From Paraburkholderia tropica (GTDB lineage Bacteria; Pseudomonadota; Gammaproteobacteria; Burkholderiales; Burkholderiaceae): a stretch of 64,000 bases of DNA. This document shows, piece after piece, positions 53,702 through 62,087 of this stretch. The notes under the pieces are model-generated. The model ran no database searches. It saw only the letters and a program-made list of their open reading frames with translations, and was not told where the DNA came from. The stretch is taken from assembly GCF_914484835.1 (NCBI RefSeq), contig NZ_CAJZAR010000079.1, positions 62,001-126,000 of the forward strand, read 5' to 3'. Position numbers and translations under genes: made by a program. The number at the start of each line of letters is the position of its first letter. The stretch's first letter is position 1.

Positions 53702-53878
53702 ATGGAGTCCAGCCTCACGCCGCCCGCGAAGATCGAAGTCAAACTGCTTCTGCATCCGCAGGACCACGACCGCGCGCTCGCTATCGCCCGATCGGCCAAC
53801 ATTGCCGAACGCGACTTCTTCGCGCTGGCGATCCACCTTGGCGCGGCCGAAATCCTGCGCGCGTCCGTCACGAACTGA
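53702..53878 (+). CDS. Small hypothetical protein
   Basis: 58 residues, MESSLTPPAKIEVKLLLHPQ; GAAGGAGC (53690-53697) precedes the ATG. The frame is open far upstream, but this start has the only good ribosome site. Soluble, with a helical C-terminal half (AERDFFALAIHLGAAEIL). Convergent with the aldo/keto reductase; likely on the same transcript as the 41-residue ORF, 193 bases upstream. Confidence 0.6.
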   Translation: MESSLTPPAKIEVKLLLHPQDHDRALAIARSANIAERDFFALAIHLGAAEILRASVTN

Positions 53879-53948
53879 ACTTGTCAGGCAAGTGCCGCGC
53901 GGCGCTGGTCCGCGACGGCCGCCCCTGCCCACGACCGGCGCGGCGGAT

Positions 53949-54980
53949 TCACCACTCGACCGGCGCCGGATTGCGCTCCGCGAACCCTTCCTGATGCCAG
54001 TACGGATAAACCGGCCGCACCTTGCTCGCGGCGTCGAGCTTCGCGACCTGTTCGGCCGTGAGGTTCCAGCCCACCGCGCCGAGGTTCTGACGCAACTGCG
54101 CCTCGTCGCGCGCGCCGATCAGCACGGTCGCCACGGTCGGACGCTGCAATAGCCAGTTCAGCGCGATCTGCGGCACGGTCTTGCCGGTTTCCTGCGCGAT
54201 TTCGTCGATGGCGTCGAGCACGCGGAACAGGGTTTCGTCGGGCACCGGCGGCCCCTGATCGGCGGTCTTGTGCAGACGGCTCGTCTGCGGCAGCGGCTGT
54301 CCGCGACGGATCTTGCCGGTCAGACGGCCCCAGCCGAGCGGGCTCCACACGACCGCGCCCACGCCCTGATCGAGCCCGAGCGGCATCAGTTCCCATTCGT
54401 AGTCGCGGCCGATCAGCGAGTAGTAGGTCTGATTGGCGACGTAGCGCGGATAGCCGTAGCGGTCGGCGACCGCGAGCGACTTCATCAGGTGCCAGCCCGA
54501 AAAATTCGACACGCCCGTGTAGAGGATCTTGCCCGCGCGCACCAGATCGTCGAGCGTCGAGAGCACTTCTTCGGCGGGCGTTTTCGCGTCGAAACCGTGC
54601 AGCTGGAACAGGTCGATGTAGTCGGTTTGCAGACGCTTGAGCGCGGCGTCCACGGCGCGCCGCAGATGAATGCGCGAGGAACCGACGCTGTTGGCGTCGT
54701 CGTCGAAACGGAAGGTCGCCTTGGTCGAGATGATGACCTTGTCGCGCCGCCCCTTGAGCGCCTCGCCGAGCACCGATTCCGATGCGCCGTTCGAATAGAT
54801 ATCGGCGCTATCGAACATGTTCACGCCCGCTTCGAGACAGATGTCGATGAGGCGGCGCGCTTCGGCCACGTCGGTCGCGCCCCACGCCTCGAAGAATTCG
54901 CCCTTGCCGCCGAACGTGCCCGTGCCGAAACTCAGCACCGGCACCTTGAAACCTGATGCGCCCAGAAAACGGGTTTCCAT
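53949..54980 (-). CDS. Aldo/keto reductase
   Basis: 343 residues from ATG at 54980 behind GGAGGATCGGAA. TIM-barrel reductase with catalytic Asp and Tyr in MFDSADIYSNG, Lys in IISTKATF and His in LFQLHGFD; NADPH-binding VLIGARDEAQLRQN near the end. Substrate unknown; related to YghZ/Tas-type enzymes. Divergent from a DHA2 exporter over a region with two palindromic repeats. Confidence 0.9.
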   Translation of the reverse strand: METRFLGASGFKVPVLSFGTGTFGGKGEFFEAWGATDVAEARRLIDICLEAGVNMFDSADIYSNGASESVLGEALKGRRDKVIISTKATFRFDDDANSVGSSRIHLRRAVDAALKRLQTDYIDLFQLHGFDAKTPAEEVLSTLDDLVRAGKILYTGVSNFSGWHLMKSLAVADRYGYPRYVANQTYYSLIGRDYEWELMPLGLDQGVGAVVWSPLGWGRLTGKIRRGQPLPQTSRLHKTADQGPPVPDETLFRVLDAIDEIAQETGKTVPQIALNWLLQRPTVATVLIGARDEAQLRQNLGAVGWNLTAEQVAKLDAASKVRPVYPYWHQEGFAERNPAPVEW

Positions 54981-55220
54981 TTCCGATCCTCCGCGAGTCG
55001 AGTGTTTGACGAAACAACCGGTCAACGAGTGTACGCGCGTCTTTTGTAATTTGCCGCGCCAGCGGATTCGGCAGCCGCGCTGTACAGTTGCGCTTTCGTA
55101 TCGGGAACACGCGCGCGCTTCCACGCACTTCCAGCGTGTACGTTCGTTTCCGATCGGCAACTTCCCAGCCTTTCCCATCATGAGCCGCACATTCCCCACC
55201 CGCTTCCCCGAGATCCGCCG
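54981..55220. repeat. Divergent region with two palindromic repeats
   Basis: CTTTCGTATCGGGAAC (55093-55108) and GTTTCCGATCGGCAAC (55146-55161), 53 bases apart, between divergent starts. Same family as the clusters near 4.5, 7.4, 10.3 and 52.3 kb. Confidence 0.55.
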
Positions 55221-56660
55221 ATGACGAGCACGACGCCCACGCCCCCGACGCGCTCGTCGTTCATCGGCTGGCTGCCCTACATCGTCGCCGCCACCTTCTT
55301 CATGGAGTATCTCGACACCACCGTGATCGCCACGGCGCTGCCGCAGATGGCGCACTCGTTCGGCATCGGCCCGAACAGCCTGAGTCTCGGCGTGACGGCC
55401 TACATGCTGGCGCTCGCCATCTTCATTCCGGCGAGCGGCTGGGTGGCGGACCGCTGCGGCTCGCGCACCGTGTTCTTCGGCGCCGTGCTCACGTTCACGA
55501 TTGCCTCGGTGCTCTGCGGGATCGCGCAGAACCTGCCGGAGTTCGTCGCGGCGCGCGTGCTGCAAGGCATGGGCGGCGCGATGATGGTGCCGGTCGGCCG
55601 CATGATCGTCGTGCGCAGCACCGAAAAAAGCCGCTTGATGCAGGCGATCTCCACGATCACCTGGCCCGCGATCGCCGCGCCCGTGGTCGGGCCGCCGGTC
55701 GGCGGCTTCATCACGACCTACGCGTCGTGGCGCTGGATCTTTCTGCTCAACGTGCCGTTCGGCATCGCGGTGCTCGTCGCGATCATGGCGATGGTGCCGA
55801 ACCTGCGCGGCGAGCAGCGCCGCCCGCTCGACGTGCTCGGCCTCGTGCTGAGCGGCGCGGCGCTCACGGCGATCCTCTATGGCGCCGAACTCGCGAGCCA
55901 GCCCGGCGAAAATCCGTGGCGCGCGGCGGCGCTCGTGGTGGCCGGCGTGCTGATCGGCGCGATGGCGTTCTTCCACGCGAAGCGCCACACGCATCCGCTG
56001 ATCGACGTATCGACGCTGAAAATCCCCACGTTTTCGGTGACGGTCGTGACGGGTTCGGTCACGCGCGTCGGCATCGGCGCGGCGCCGTATCTGATGCCGC
56101 TGCTGTTCCAGATCGGCTTTGGTTTGTCGGCGTTCAAGTCGGGCTTGCTGCTGCTCGCCAGCGCGCTCGGCAACCTCGGCATGAAAGCGCTCACGACGCG
56201 CATTCTCGAACGCTGGGGCTTCCGGCTCGTGTCGGTCGTCGACGTGACGATTGCGGGGCTCTCGATGATCGCGTGCGGACTGCTCACGCCCGGCGTGCCG
56301 CTCGCGATCGTGCTGATCGTGGTGTTCATCTACGGCGTGACGCGCTCGATGCAGTTCTCGACGCTCGCCACGCTCGCTTACGCCGACGTCGCGCAACCGC
56401 AGATGAGCGCCGCCAGCACGCTCTGGAGCGCGGCGTCGCAGATGACCAACGGTCTCGGCATTGCGTTCGGCGCGCTCGCGCTGCGCATGGCAGCGAGCTA
56501 CAACGGCGAGACGACGGGCCACGCGTTCTCGCTCGACGACTTCCGCCTCGCGTTTCTGGGCGCGGGCCTGCTCACGCTGCTGTCGGTGTGGGGATATGCA
56601 CAGATGGCGCGCGACGCGGGCCGCAACGTGGGCGGCGGCTCGCGGCGGCAGCGCGCGTGA
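55221..56660 (+). CDS. MFS exporter, DHA2 (EmrB/QacA) type
   Basis: 479 residues with 14 predicted membrane segments. FFMEYLDTTVIATALPQMA holds the motif D1 of 14-segment drug:proton antiporters, and GWVADRCGSRTVFF is motif A. Likely exports a toxic hydrophobic compound. No EmrA adaptor nearby. Divergent from the aldo/keto reductase, so they may answer the same signal. Confidence 0.88.
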   Translation: MTSTTPTPPTRSSFIGWLPYIVAATFFMEYLDTTVIATALPQMAHSFGIGPNSLSLGVTAYMLALAIFIPASGWVADRCGSRTVFFGAVLTFTIASVLCGIAQNLPEFVAARVLQGMGGAMMVPVGRMIVVRSTEKSRLMQAISTITWPAIAAPVVGPPVGGFITTYASWRWIFLLNVPFGIAVLVAIMAMVPNLRGEQRRPLDVLGLVLSGAALTAILYGAELASQPGENPWRAAALVVAGVLIGAMAFFHAKRHTHPLIDVSTLKIPTFSVTVVTGSVTRVGIGAAPYLMPLLFQIGFGLSAFKSGLLLLASALGNLGMKALTTRILERWGFRLVSVVDVTIAGLSMIACGLLTPGVPLAIVLIVVFIYGVTRSMQFSTLATLAYADVAQPQMSAASTLWSAASQMTNGLGIAFGALALRMAASYNGETTGHAFSLDDFRLAFLGAGLLTLLSVWGYAQMARDAGRNVGGGSRRQRA

Positions 56661-56741
56661 AGCTTCGGGGCTTCAAGCGCGCGTTGAAGGTGGTTCGATG
56701 AAAATTTGCAGCCGCAACGAACACCGTCGCGGCATCGCCGC

Positions 56742-57812
56742 TTACTTCGACAAACTCGCGCGCACCGTGAATTCCTGCTCGGTGTCCGGCTCGAAATCGT
56801 CGTCGTCGCGAATGTACGCGGGATGGAATTCCGCCGAGAGCGGCTCGACCGGATAACCGCGGCGCTCCCACGCATCGAGCCCGCCCTTGAGCGCATGCGC
56901 GTGATGAATATGCTTGCTGCGCAACTGGTTGACGATGCGCTTGGCCGTCGCCTCGTTCGGGCACACGCAATAGACCACGATGGGCCGCGCGACCAGTTCG
57001 GGCGCGATCTCGTCGTGCGAATCCAGATCGAGCGGACGCGCGCCCGGAATGCGGTACGCCTCCTTCTCGCGCACGGTCTGCGGCCGCGCGTCGAACACGA
57101 TCGGCGGCGCGGCGGACTTCATCATCTCGTCGAGCTGATCGGGCGAAATACGGTGCGTGGCGAGCCAGCGGCGGAACTGCAAGCGACGCACCCAGCGCCA
57201 GCCGAGAAACAGCACGCCGGCCACGGCGAGCACATCGAAAATCGTCCCGCCGTTCGCGCGCACGAATACGGCGAAGCGCGCGATTTCCGCGTGCAGCGCC
57301 GCGCCGCCGAGCAGATAGACGCCCGCCCACAAGGTCGCGCCGAGCGCGTCCCAGAGCAGGAAGATGCGCATTTCCATCGACGTGGTGCCGAGCAGCGGCG
57401 CCGACATCAGACCGAGGCCCGGCACGAACTTCGCCACGGTCAGAATGGGCGCGCCGTGACGCTCGAAGACGTTGCGCGCGACGCGGATCGTCGTGTCGAG
57501 CGACAGCGAAAAACGCACCAGCGCGTTGAGCAGCCGGCGGCCGCGCAGACGGCCCGCCATGAACCACAGCGAATCCGCGAGCAAGGTCGCGCACACCGCC
57601 GCGATCAGCAGATTCGGATACGACGCCTCGCCGCCCGCCGCCATCGTGCCCGCGAGAATGAGCACGGGCGCGGCCGGAACCGGCACGCCGAGCTGCGTCA
57701 CGAGCACGCTGAGAAAGACCGCCCCGGTGCCGAAATCGGGCGGGATGGCGGTGGGGAGGGTCCACATGTCGGGGTTTTCCTGCGCGGGTACGTTGGGTAT
57801 GAAAGGAAACAT
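56742..57812 (-). CDS. DedA-family membrane protein fused to a rhodanese domain
   Basis: 356 residues; ATG at 57812, with 57767 (MWTLPTAIPP) as a possible later start. N-terminal DedA domain (about 20-215) with LVTQLGVPVPAAPVLILAG and KFVPGLGLMSAPLLG, 4-6 membrane segments, flippase-like for undecaprenyl phosphate/phospholipids. C-terminal rhodanese domain (about 235-335) with PIVFDARPQTV and active-site Cys in VVYCVCPNEA, placed in the cytoplasm. It ends in an acidic tail. Confidence 0.9.
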   Translation of the reverse strand: MFPFIPNVPAQENPDMWTLPTAIPPDFGTGAVFLSVLVTQLGVPVPAAPVLILAGTMAAGGEASYPNLLIAAVCATLLADSLWFMAGRLRGRRLLNALVRFSLSLDTTIRVARNVFERHGAPILTVAKFVPGLGLMSAPLLGTTSMEMRIFLLWDALGATLWAGVYLLGGAALHAEIARFAVFVRANGGTIFDVLAVAGVLFLGWRWVRRLQFRRWLATHRISPDQLDEMMKSAAPPIVFDARPQTVREKEAYRIPGARPLDLDSHDEIAPELVARPIVVYCVCPNEATAKRIVNQLRSKHIHHAHALKGGLDAWERRGYPVEPLSAEFHPAYIRDDDDFEPDTEQEFTVRASLSK

Positions 57813-58084
57813 GTGTGCGTGCGCAGCACAAGGGTGGAGATTAACCCATCCAGCGCATTTCTTGCTCGCGGTCAGCCGCGCGCGGGATGCGCAAACGCGA
57901 CGCTTGAGCGGCCGCAGATCCGGCCCTTTTCGTAGCGGGAACGATTGAATGCGATCGGCTTCGATCGGGAAATCACGTGCACGGGCGTAGCACCGATTCG
58001 CCCGCCAGCGATTCGGTGCTACGCTCGGGAACCCGGAGCGCCGCGCCGCCGCGCCGATATTTTTCCCGATTTCCTTTAAGAAAC
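57813..58084. repeat. Divergent region with two degenerate palindromic repeats
   Basis: TTTTCGTAGCGGGAAC (57927-57942) and GCTTCGATCGGGAAAT (57958-57973) are weak members of the dispersed family, between the DedA and LuxR starts. Confidence 0.4.
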
Positions 58085-58903
58085 ATGCGTTACTGGCGTC
58101 TCGACCGTCCCAGCCAGACGGGTCAGTTCGACCTGTCCCGCGTCACCCGCCTCGTTGCCTCGATCGGCGACGACGACGCCAATGCGCTCGCCGCCGAAGT
58201 CCTCAATCTGCTCGGGCCGGCCACGTCCGTGTCGCAATGCACGGTGTTCGCGTACGAGTTCGGCAACCGTCCGCGCACGGTCTCGGTCGCCGACCATCGC
58301 GGCGGGCGCTTTCTGCGCGATGTCGCCGACACCTACGCGCGCCTCTTTTACGCGCTCGACGGCAACCAGCGCATCGTCGCGGGCCACGACGCCGACGCGC
58401 CCGGCAACGCACTCGTGCTGCACTGGCAAACCAGCGCCGATATCGCGCACGACGGCTATCGCACGGCCTGCTACGCCACGCCCAATGTCTCCGACCGGCT
58501 CTCGCTGCTGTTGCAGCCCGCCGCCGATATCTGGCTCTCCGTGAACCTCTATCGCGAGCGCGACGCGGGCAATTTCCGGCCCGCCGAAGTCGAACTCGTG
58601 GAATCGCTCGCACCGCTGATCGGCGAGGCGACGAAGCATCACTACGCGTTGAACGGCCAGCGTCAGGCCGGCATCGCGCCGCTGATGCTCGCGCGCCTGC
58701 GCGGCCTCTGCCCCGATCTCTCGAAACGCGAACTCGACGCCCTGCGCGGCGTGCTCGAAGGCCACAGCGCCGCCGAAATCGCCGACCACATGGGCGTCAA
58801 GCCGAGCAGCGTCGTGACCTACCAGAAGCGCGCCTATCGGCGGCTCGGCATCTCCAGCCAGCGCCAGTTGTTCGCGCTCTGCCTCGCCCACGGCAACGGC
58901 TGA
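58085..58903 (+). CDS. LuxR-type transcriptional regulator
   Basis: 272 residues from ATG at 58085 with a weak AAGAA site. C-terminal LuxR helix-turn-helix (about 215-270): LSKRELDALRGVLEGHSAAEIADHMGVKPSSVVTYQKRAYRRLG. The N-terminal domain (about 20-190) is not a recognisable autoinducer or receiver domain and probably senses a small molecule. The monooxygenase operon begins 193 bases downstream on the same strand and is the likely target. Confidence 0.85.
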   Translation: MRYWRLDRPSQTGQFDLSRVTRLVASIGDDDANALAAEVLNLLGPATSVSQCTVFAYEFGNRPRTVSVADHRGGRFLRDVADTYARLFYALDGNQRIVAGHDADAPGNALVLHWQTSADIAHDGYRTACYATPNVSDRLSLLLQPAADIWLSVNLYRERDAGNFRPAEVELVESLAPLIGEATKHHYALNGQRQAGIAPLMLARLRGLCPDLSKRELDALRGVLEGHSAAEIADHMGVKPSSVVTYQKRAYRRLGISSQRQLFALCLAHGNG

Positions 58904-59033
58904 AACGCGCCCCGCGCGCTGTACCCAAAATGAGGACAGCGCCGCCGCCCGCGCGCTCCATACTGACTCCATCGCCGCGAGGTCGTCTCAAACGATCCGC
59001 GAAGCCAATAATCCAGATTGGAGACAGCGCACC

Positions 59034-59099
59034 ATGCCCCACTACGCCCATCTTTCGCGCGCCCGCTTTGGCGCATCGCAGCAGGAGCGCGCGCGATGA
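59034..59099 (+). CDS. 21-codon leader ORF coupled to the monooxygenase
   Basis: ATG at 59034 with TTGGAG ten bases upstream; sequence begins MPHYAHLSRARFGAS and ends QQERAR. Its TGA (59097-59099) overlaps the monooxygenase ATG (59096-59098) as ATGA, the arrangement of translational coupling. Too short to show coding bias, so it may be chance. If real, it is a leader peptide that sets monooxygenase translation. Confidence 0.4.
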   Translation: MPHYAHLSRARFGASQQERAR

Positions 59100-60850
59100 C
59101 CGCCGACTTCCAGCCCTACCCGTTCGAAGCCCAACACTACGACGCGCGCCTGCCCGAATGCGTCGATGGCCGCGAAACGGAGCGCCACGCCGTGACGATC
59201 GTCGGCGGCGGTCCGGTCGGCCTCGCGATCGCGCTCGGACTCGCGCAACACGGCGTGCGCTCGGTGCTGATCGAAGCCGACGAATCGGTCTGCTACGGCA
59301 GCCGCGCCATCTGCATTTCGCGGCGCAGCCTCGAAATCATCGAACGGCTCGGCGCGCTCGACGGCTTTCTCGCGAAGGGACTGCCGTGGACCGGCGGACG
59401 CAGCTTCTATCGTCACGACGAAGTGCTGCACTTCACGATGCCGCAGGACGAGAACCAGAAGCTGCCGCCGATGGTCAATCTCGCCCAGTACCACATCGAG
59501 CAATTCCTGCTCGACGCGGCCGAGCGGCATGCCGACCTGATCGACATCCGCTGGCAGACGAAGGTCACGGCGATCCGCCACGACGAACACGGCGCGACGC
59601 TCACGCTCACGACGCCCGCAGGCGACTACGAAGCGAAAACCGACTGGCTCGTGGCCGCCGACGGCGGACGCAGCACAGTGCGCGACGCGCTGGGCCTGAA
59701 GCTCACGGGCACGAGCTACGAAGGCCGCTATGTGATCGTCGACATTCTGCTCGACAGCGCGCGGCCGACCGAGCGCCTCGCCTATTTCGATCCGGCGTCG
59801 AATCCCGGCTCGACGGTGCTCGTGCACAAGCAGCCCGACAACGTCTGGCGCATCGATTATCAGCTGCGCGACGGCGAGGATGCCGACGAAGCCGTCAAGC
59901 CCGAAAACGTGATGCCGCGCGTGCAAAGCCTGCTCGACATGATGGGCGAAACCGCGCCGTGGTCGCCGGTCTGGATCACGATCTACAAGGCCAACGCGCT
60001 CACGCTCGAACGCTATCGGCACGGCCGCGTGCTGTTCGCAGGCGACGCCGCGCATCTGGTGCCGATCTTCGGCGTGCGCGGCGCGAATTCGGGCATCGAC
60101 GACGCCGACAATCTCGCCTGGAAACTCGCGTACGTCACGCAGGGTCGCGCGCACGCAAGCCTGCTCGACAGCTATTCCGACGAGCGCGTGTTCGCGGCGC
60201 ACGAGAACCTGAGCTACGGCACAAAGAGCACGGAATTCATGGCGCCGCCGTCGTTCGCGTTCGATCTGATGCGCAAGGCCGTGCTGAGCCTCGCGCTCAA
60301 ACATGCGGGCGTGCGCTCGCTGATCAATCCGCGCCAGACTTCGGCGATTGCGTATCTTGAGTCGCCGCTCAACGCCGGATCCGATGCGTTCGCGAGCGGC
60401 CCCGCGCCCGGCGCCGTGCTGCCCGAATGTCCGCTGACGATCGTCGATCGCGACGGCGCGCGAGCCGCGCATCTCACCTCGCATCTCACCGCACATCTCA
60501 CCGATCTTCTCGGGCCGCGCTTCACGGCGTTCTGGTTCAGCGACGATGACGCATTGCCCGCCGATCTCGCCGCGCTCGAAGCCGAATTCGCGGCGCGCGA
60601 CGTGCCATTCGCGCTGATTCCCATCGCGCGCCACGCTCTCGCCGATACCGCGCAACGCAGCGCCTGGGATCACACGGGCAAGCTGTTTCCGATGTACGGC
60701 GTCGCGCAACAGGCGCTCTACCTCGTGCGCCCGGACGGCCACGTGCTCGGACGCTGGCAAGGCAAGAGCGAGCAAAGCGACAAGCACGACGAACGCGCCA
60801 CGTTCGCACAACGCGCGCTCGCCGCCGTCGATCGCGCACTGCGCGGCTGA
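59096..60850 (+). CDS. FAD-dependent aromatic monooxygenase (group A)
   Basis: 584 residues from ATG at 59096; GGAG lies eight bases upstream. FAD fingerprints: VTIVGGGPVGLAIALGL (GxGxxG), VAADGGRSTVRDALG (DG) and VLFAGDAAHLVPIFGVRGANSGIDDADNLAWKLA (GD). Related to MhpA/PheA-type phenol and 3-(3-hydroxyphenyl)propionate hydroxylases. The C-terminal thioredoxin-like domain is from about 390. Internal HLTSHLTAHLTDLL is a small repeat. No ring-cleavage gene is adjacent. Confidence 0.88.
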   Translation: MTADFQPYPFEAQHYDARLPECVDGRETERHAVTIVGGGPVGLAIALGLAQHGVRSVLIEADESVCYGSRAICISRRSLEIIERLGALDGFLAKGLPWTGGRSFYRHDEVLHFTMPQDENQKLPPMVNLAQYHIEQFLLDAAERHADLIDIRWQTKVTAIRHDEHGATLTLTTPAGDYEAKTDWLVAADGGRSTVRDALGLKLTGTSYEGRYVIVDILLDSARPTERLAYFDPASNPGSTVLVHKQPDNVWRIDYQLRDGEDADEAVKPENVMPRVQSLLDMMGETAPWSPVWITIYKANALTLERYRHGRVLFAGDAAHLVPIFGVRGANSGIDDADNLAWKLAYVTQGRAHASLLDSYSDERVFAAHENLSYGTKSTEFMAPPSFAFDLMRKAVLSLALKHAGVRSLINPRQTSAIAYLESPLNAGSDAFASGPAPGAVLPECPLTIVDRDGARAAHLTSHLTAHLTDLLGPRFTAFWFSDDDALPADLAALEAEFAARDVPFALIPIARHALADTAQRSAWDHTGKLFPMYGVAQQALYLVRPDGHVLGRWQGKSEQSDKHDERATFAQRALAAVDRALRG

Positions 60851-60870
60851 TCCCGACACCCGGAGACACG

Positions 60871-61089
60871 ATGATGGAACAACACTTGAAGCACGCCATG
60901 ACGGACAGCGAACTCGACGCGGTCTATACGCGCCTGTGCAAAACCATGACGGATTTAGGCGAAGCCGCGACGCCGCTCTTTCTCGCGCGCTTCGCGCTGC
61001 TCGCCGTCGAGCGCATCGGCGATGCAGCCGCCGCGTTCGAGTTGATCGACGCCGCGCGCGAGGACATGGACGTATCGGTCACGCGTTGA
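60871..61089 (+). CDS. DUF2783-type small protein
   Basis: 72 residues, MMEQHLKHAMTDSELDAVYTRLC; CCGGAGACACG precedes the ATG. Matches the small DUF2783 proteins that occur beside FAD monooxygenases in Burkholderiaceae. All-helical, cytoplasmic; 20 bases after the monooxygenase, so co-transcribed. May be an accessory or stabilising subunit. Confidence 0.78.
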   Translation: MMEQHLKHAMTDSELDAVYTRLCKTMTDLGEAATPLFLARFALLAVERIGDAAAAFELIDAAREDMDVSVTR

Positions 61090-61129
61090 ATCGGGCTTTA
61101 AACCGGCTTTAGCGCCGCTTCAAAGCCGC

Positions 61130-61672
61130 TCAGCGGCGCGCCGTTTGCAGTAGCCGCGCCAGTTTCGACCGATTGCTGATGCCGAGTTTCTGAAAGGAAC
61201 GGTCGAGATGCGTGCGCACGGTCGTATAGGAAATCCCGAGCCGTTGCGCGATTTCCTTGTCGAGCAAGCCATCCGCGGCAAGCTCGACAACCTCGCGCTC
61301 TCGCCGCGTGAGGCGCGCGAGCAGATCGCCGTCAGGCTGAGGCAGATCGTCGGCGGTGGCGGGCGGCGCGTCGATCCACACCTCGCCGTTCGCGCGTGCC
61401 AGCGCCGCCGCGAACGCGGGCCGAATCAGATCGAACAACGCGCGTTCGCGCGCGGACGCGACATCGCGATGCCCGCCGCGCGCGATCCACAAGTTGCCGT
61501 CGATCGCCTCGTCGCGCCACGCGGTCTCGGCGAAATCGTCCGCGCCCAGCAGATCGAGCATGCGTTGCGCAGCGTCGGCGCGCAACGCGTCCGCGCTCGA
61601 CGCAGGCTCCGCCAGCACCCTGAAGAAGTCGGCAAGCAGCACCAGTTCGCGGCTAGTCAGATGCATGCGCAA
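61130..61672 (-). CDS. Short LuxR-type regulator
   Basis: 180 residues (ATG at 61672; 61666 is an alternative). C-terminal LuxR helix-turn-helix: LTRREREVVELAADGLLDKEIAQRLGISYTTVRTHLDRSFQKLG, about 117-165. The N-terminal part is only about 110 residues and matches no known sensor. Convergent with the monooxygenase/DUF2783 genes, 40 bases apart. Confidence 0.84.
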   Translation of the reverse strand: MRMHLTSRELVLLADFFRVLAEPASSADALRADAAQRMLDLLGADDFAETAWRDEAIDGNLWIARGGHRDVASARERALFDLIRPAFAAALARANGEVWIDAPPATADDLPQPDGDLLARLTRREREVVELAADGLLDKEIAQRLGISYTTVRTHLDRSFQKLGISNRSKLARLLQTARR

Positions 61673-62087
61673 CGGGATGAAGACAACGGTGGATCGAAGT
61701 ACGGGTTCATGACTGCAAGACGTCCCAGGCGCCGTTGCATTCGCAACGTTCTGAGCCGGGATACGCGCTTCAGCTTATCCAGCGCGGCCGGTGAATTCAA
61801 GAAAACTTCTGGAGCGGAAAAGAAAATGGGCGGCAACGCCGCCCCAAAAAAACACACGCCGACAGCTTTCAGGCCGCCGGAAATTGCATCCTACGCGATG
61901 CTCTCTGGGTGTGAATCCTCATTAAAGAGGACAAATGTGCATCGCATGCGAGCTTTGCCGAATCGCGCCGTCATTCCGGTCTGCAGTGGGAAAAAATGCC
62001 CCGCAAATATTGCATACCGGAGAGTTACGGCGCATCGATTCGGTAATTCCTCCCCGCGAACACACGCAGACGAAGGTCGGCGCAAGC
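61673..62087. other. Intergenic region downstream of exported ggt
   Basis: Holds the terminator at 61815-61844 and an AT-richer stretch, 61900-62050. No gene is supported. Confidence 0.5.
61815..61844 (-). terminator. Terminator for the exported gamma-glutamyltransferase gene
   Basis: Read on the minus strand: GGGCGGC-GTT-GCCGCCC (61828-61844) then ATTTTCTTTTCC. It is about 240 bases beyond the ggt stop; a poly-A/T run on its other side makes it possibly bidirectional. Confidence 0.62.

Noticed and set aside
53949..56522. Upstream extension of the aldo/keto reductase to 857 codons
   Set aside because: The extension is antisense to the DHA2 exporter, and the start at 54980 has a GGAGG site.
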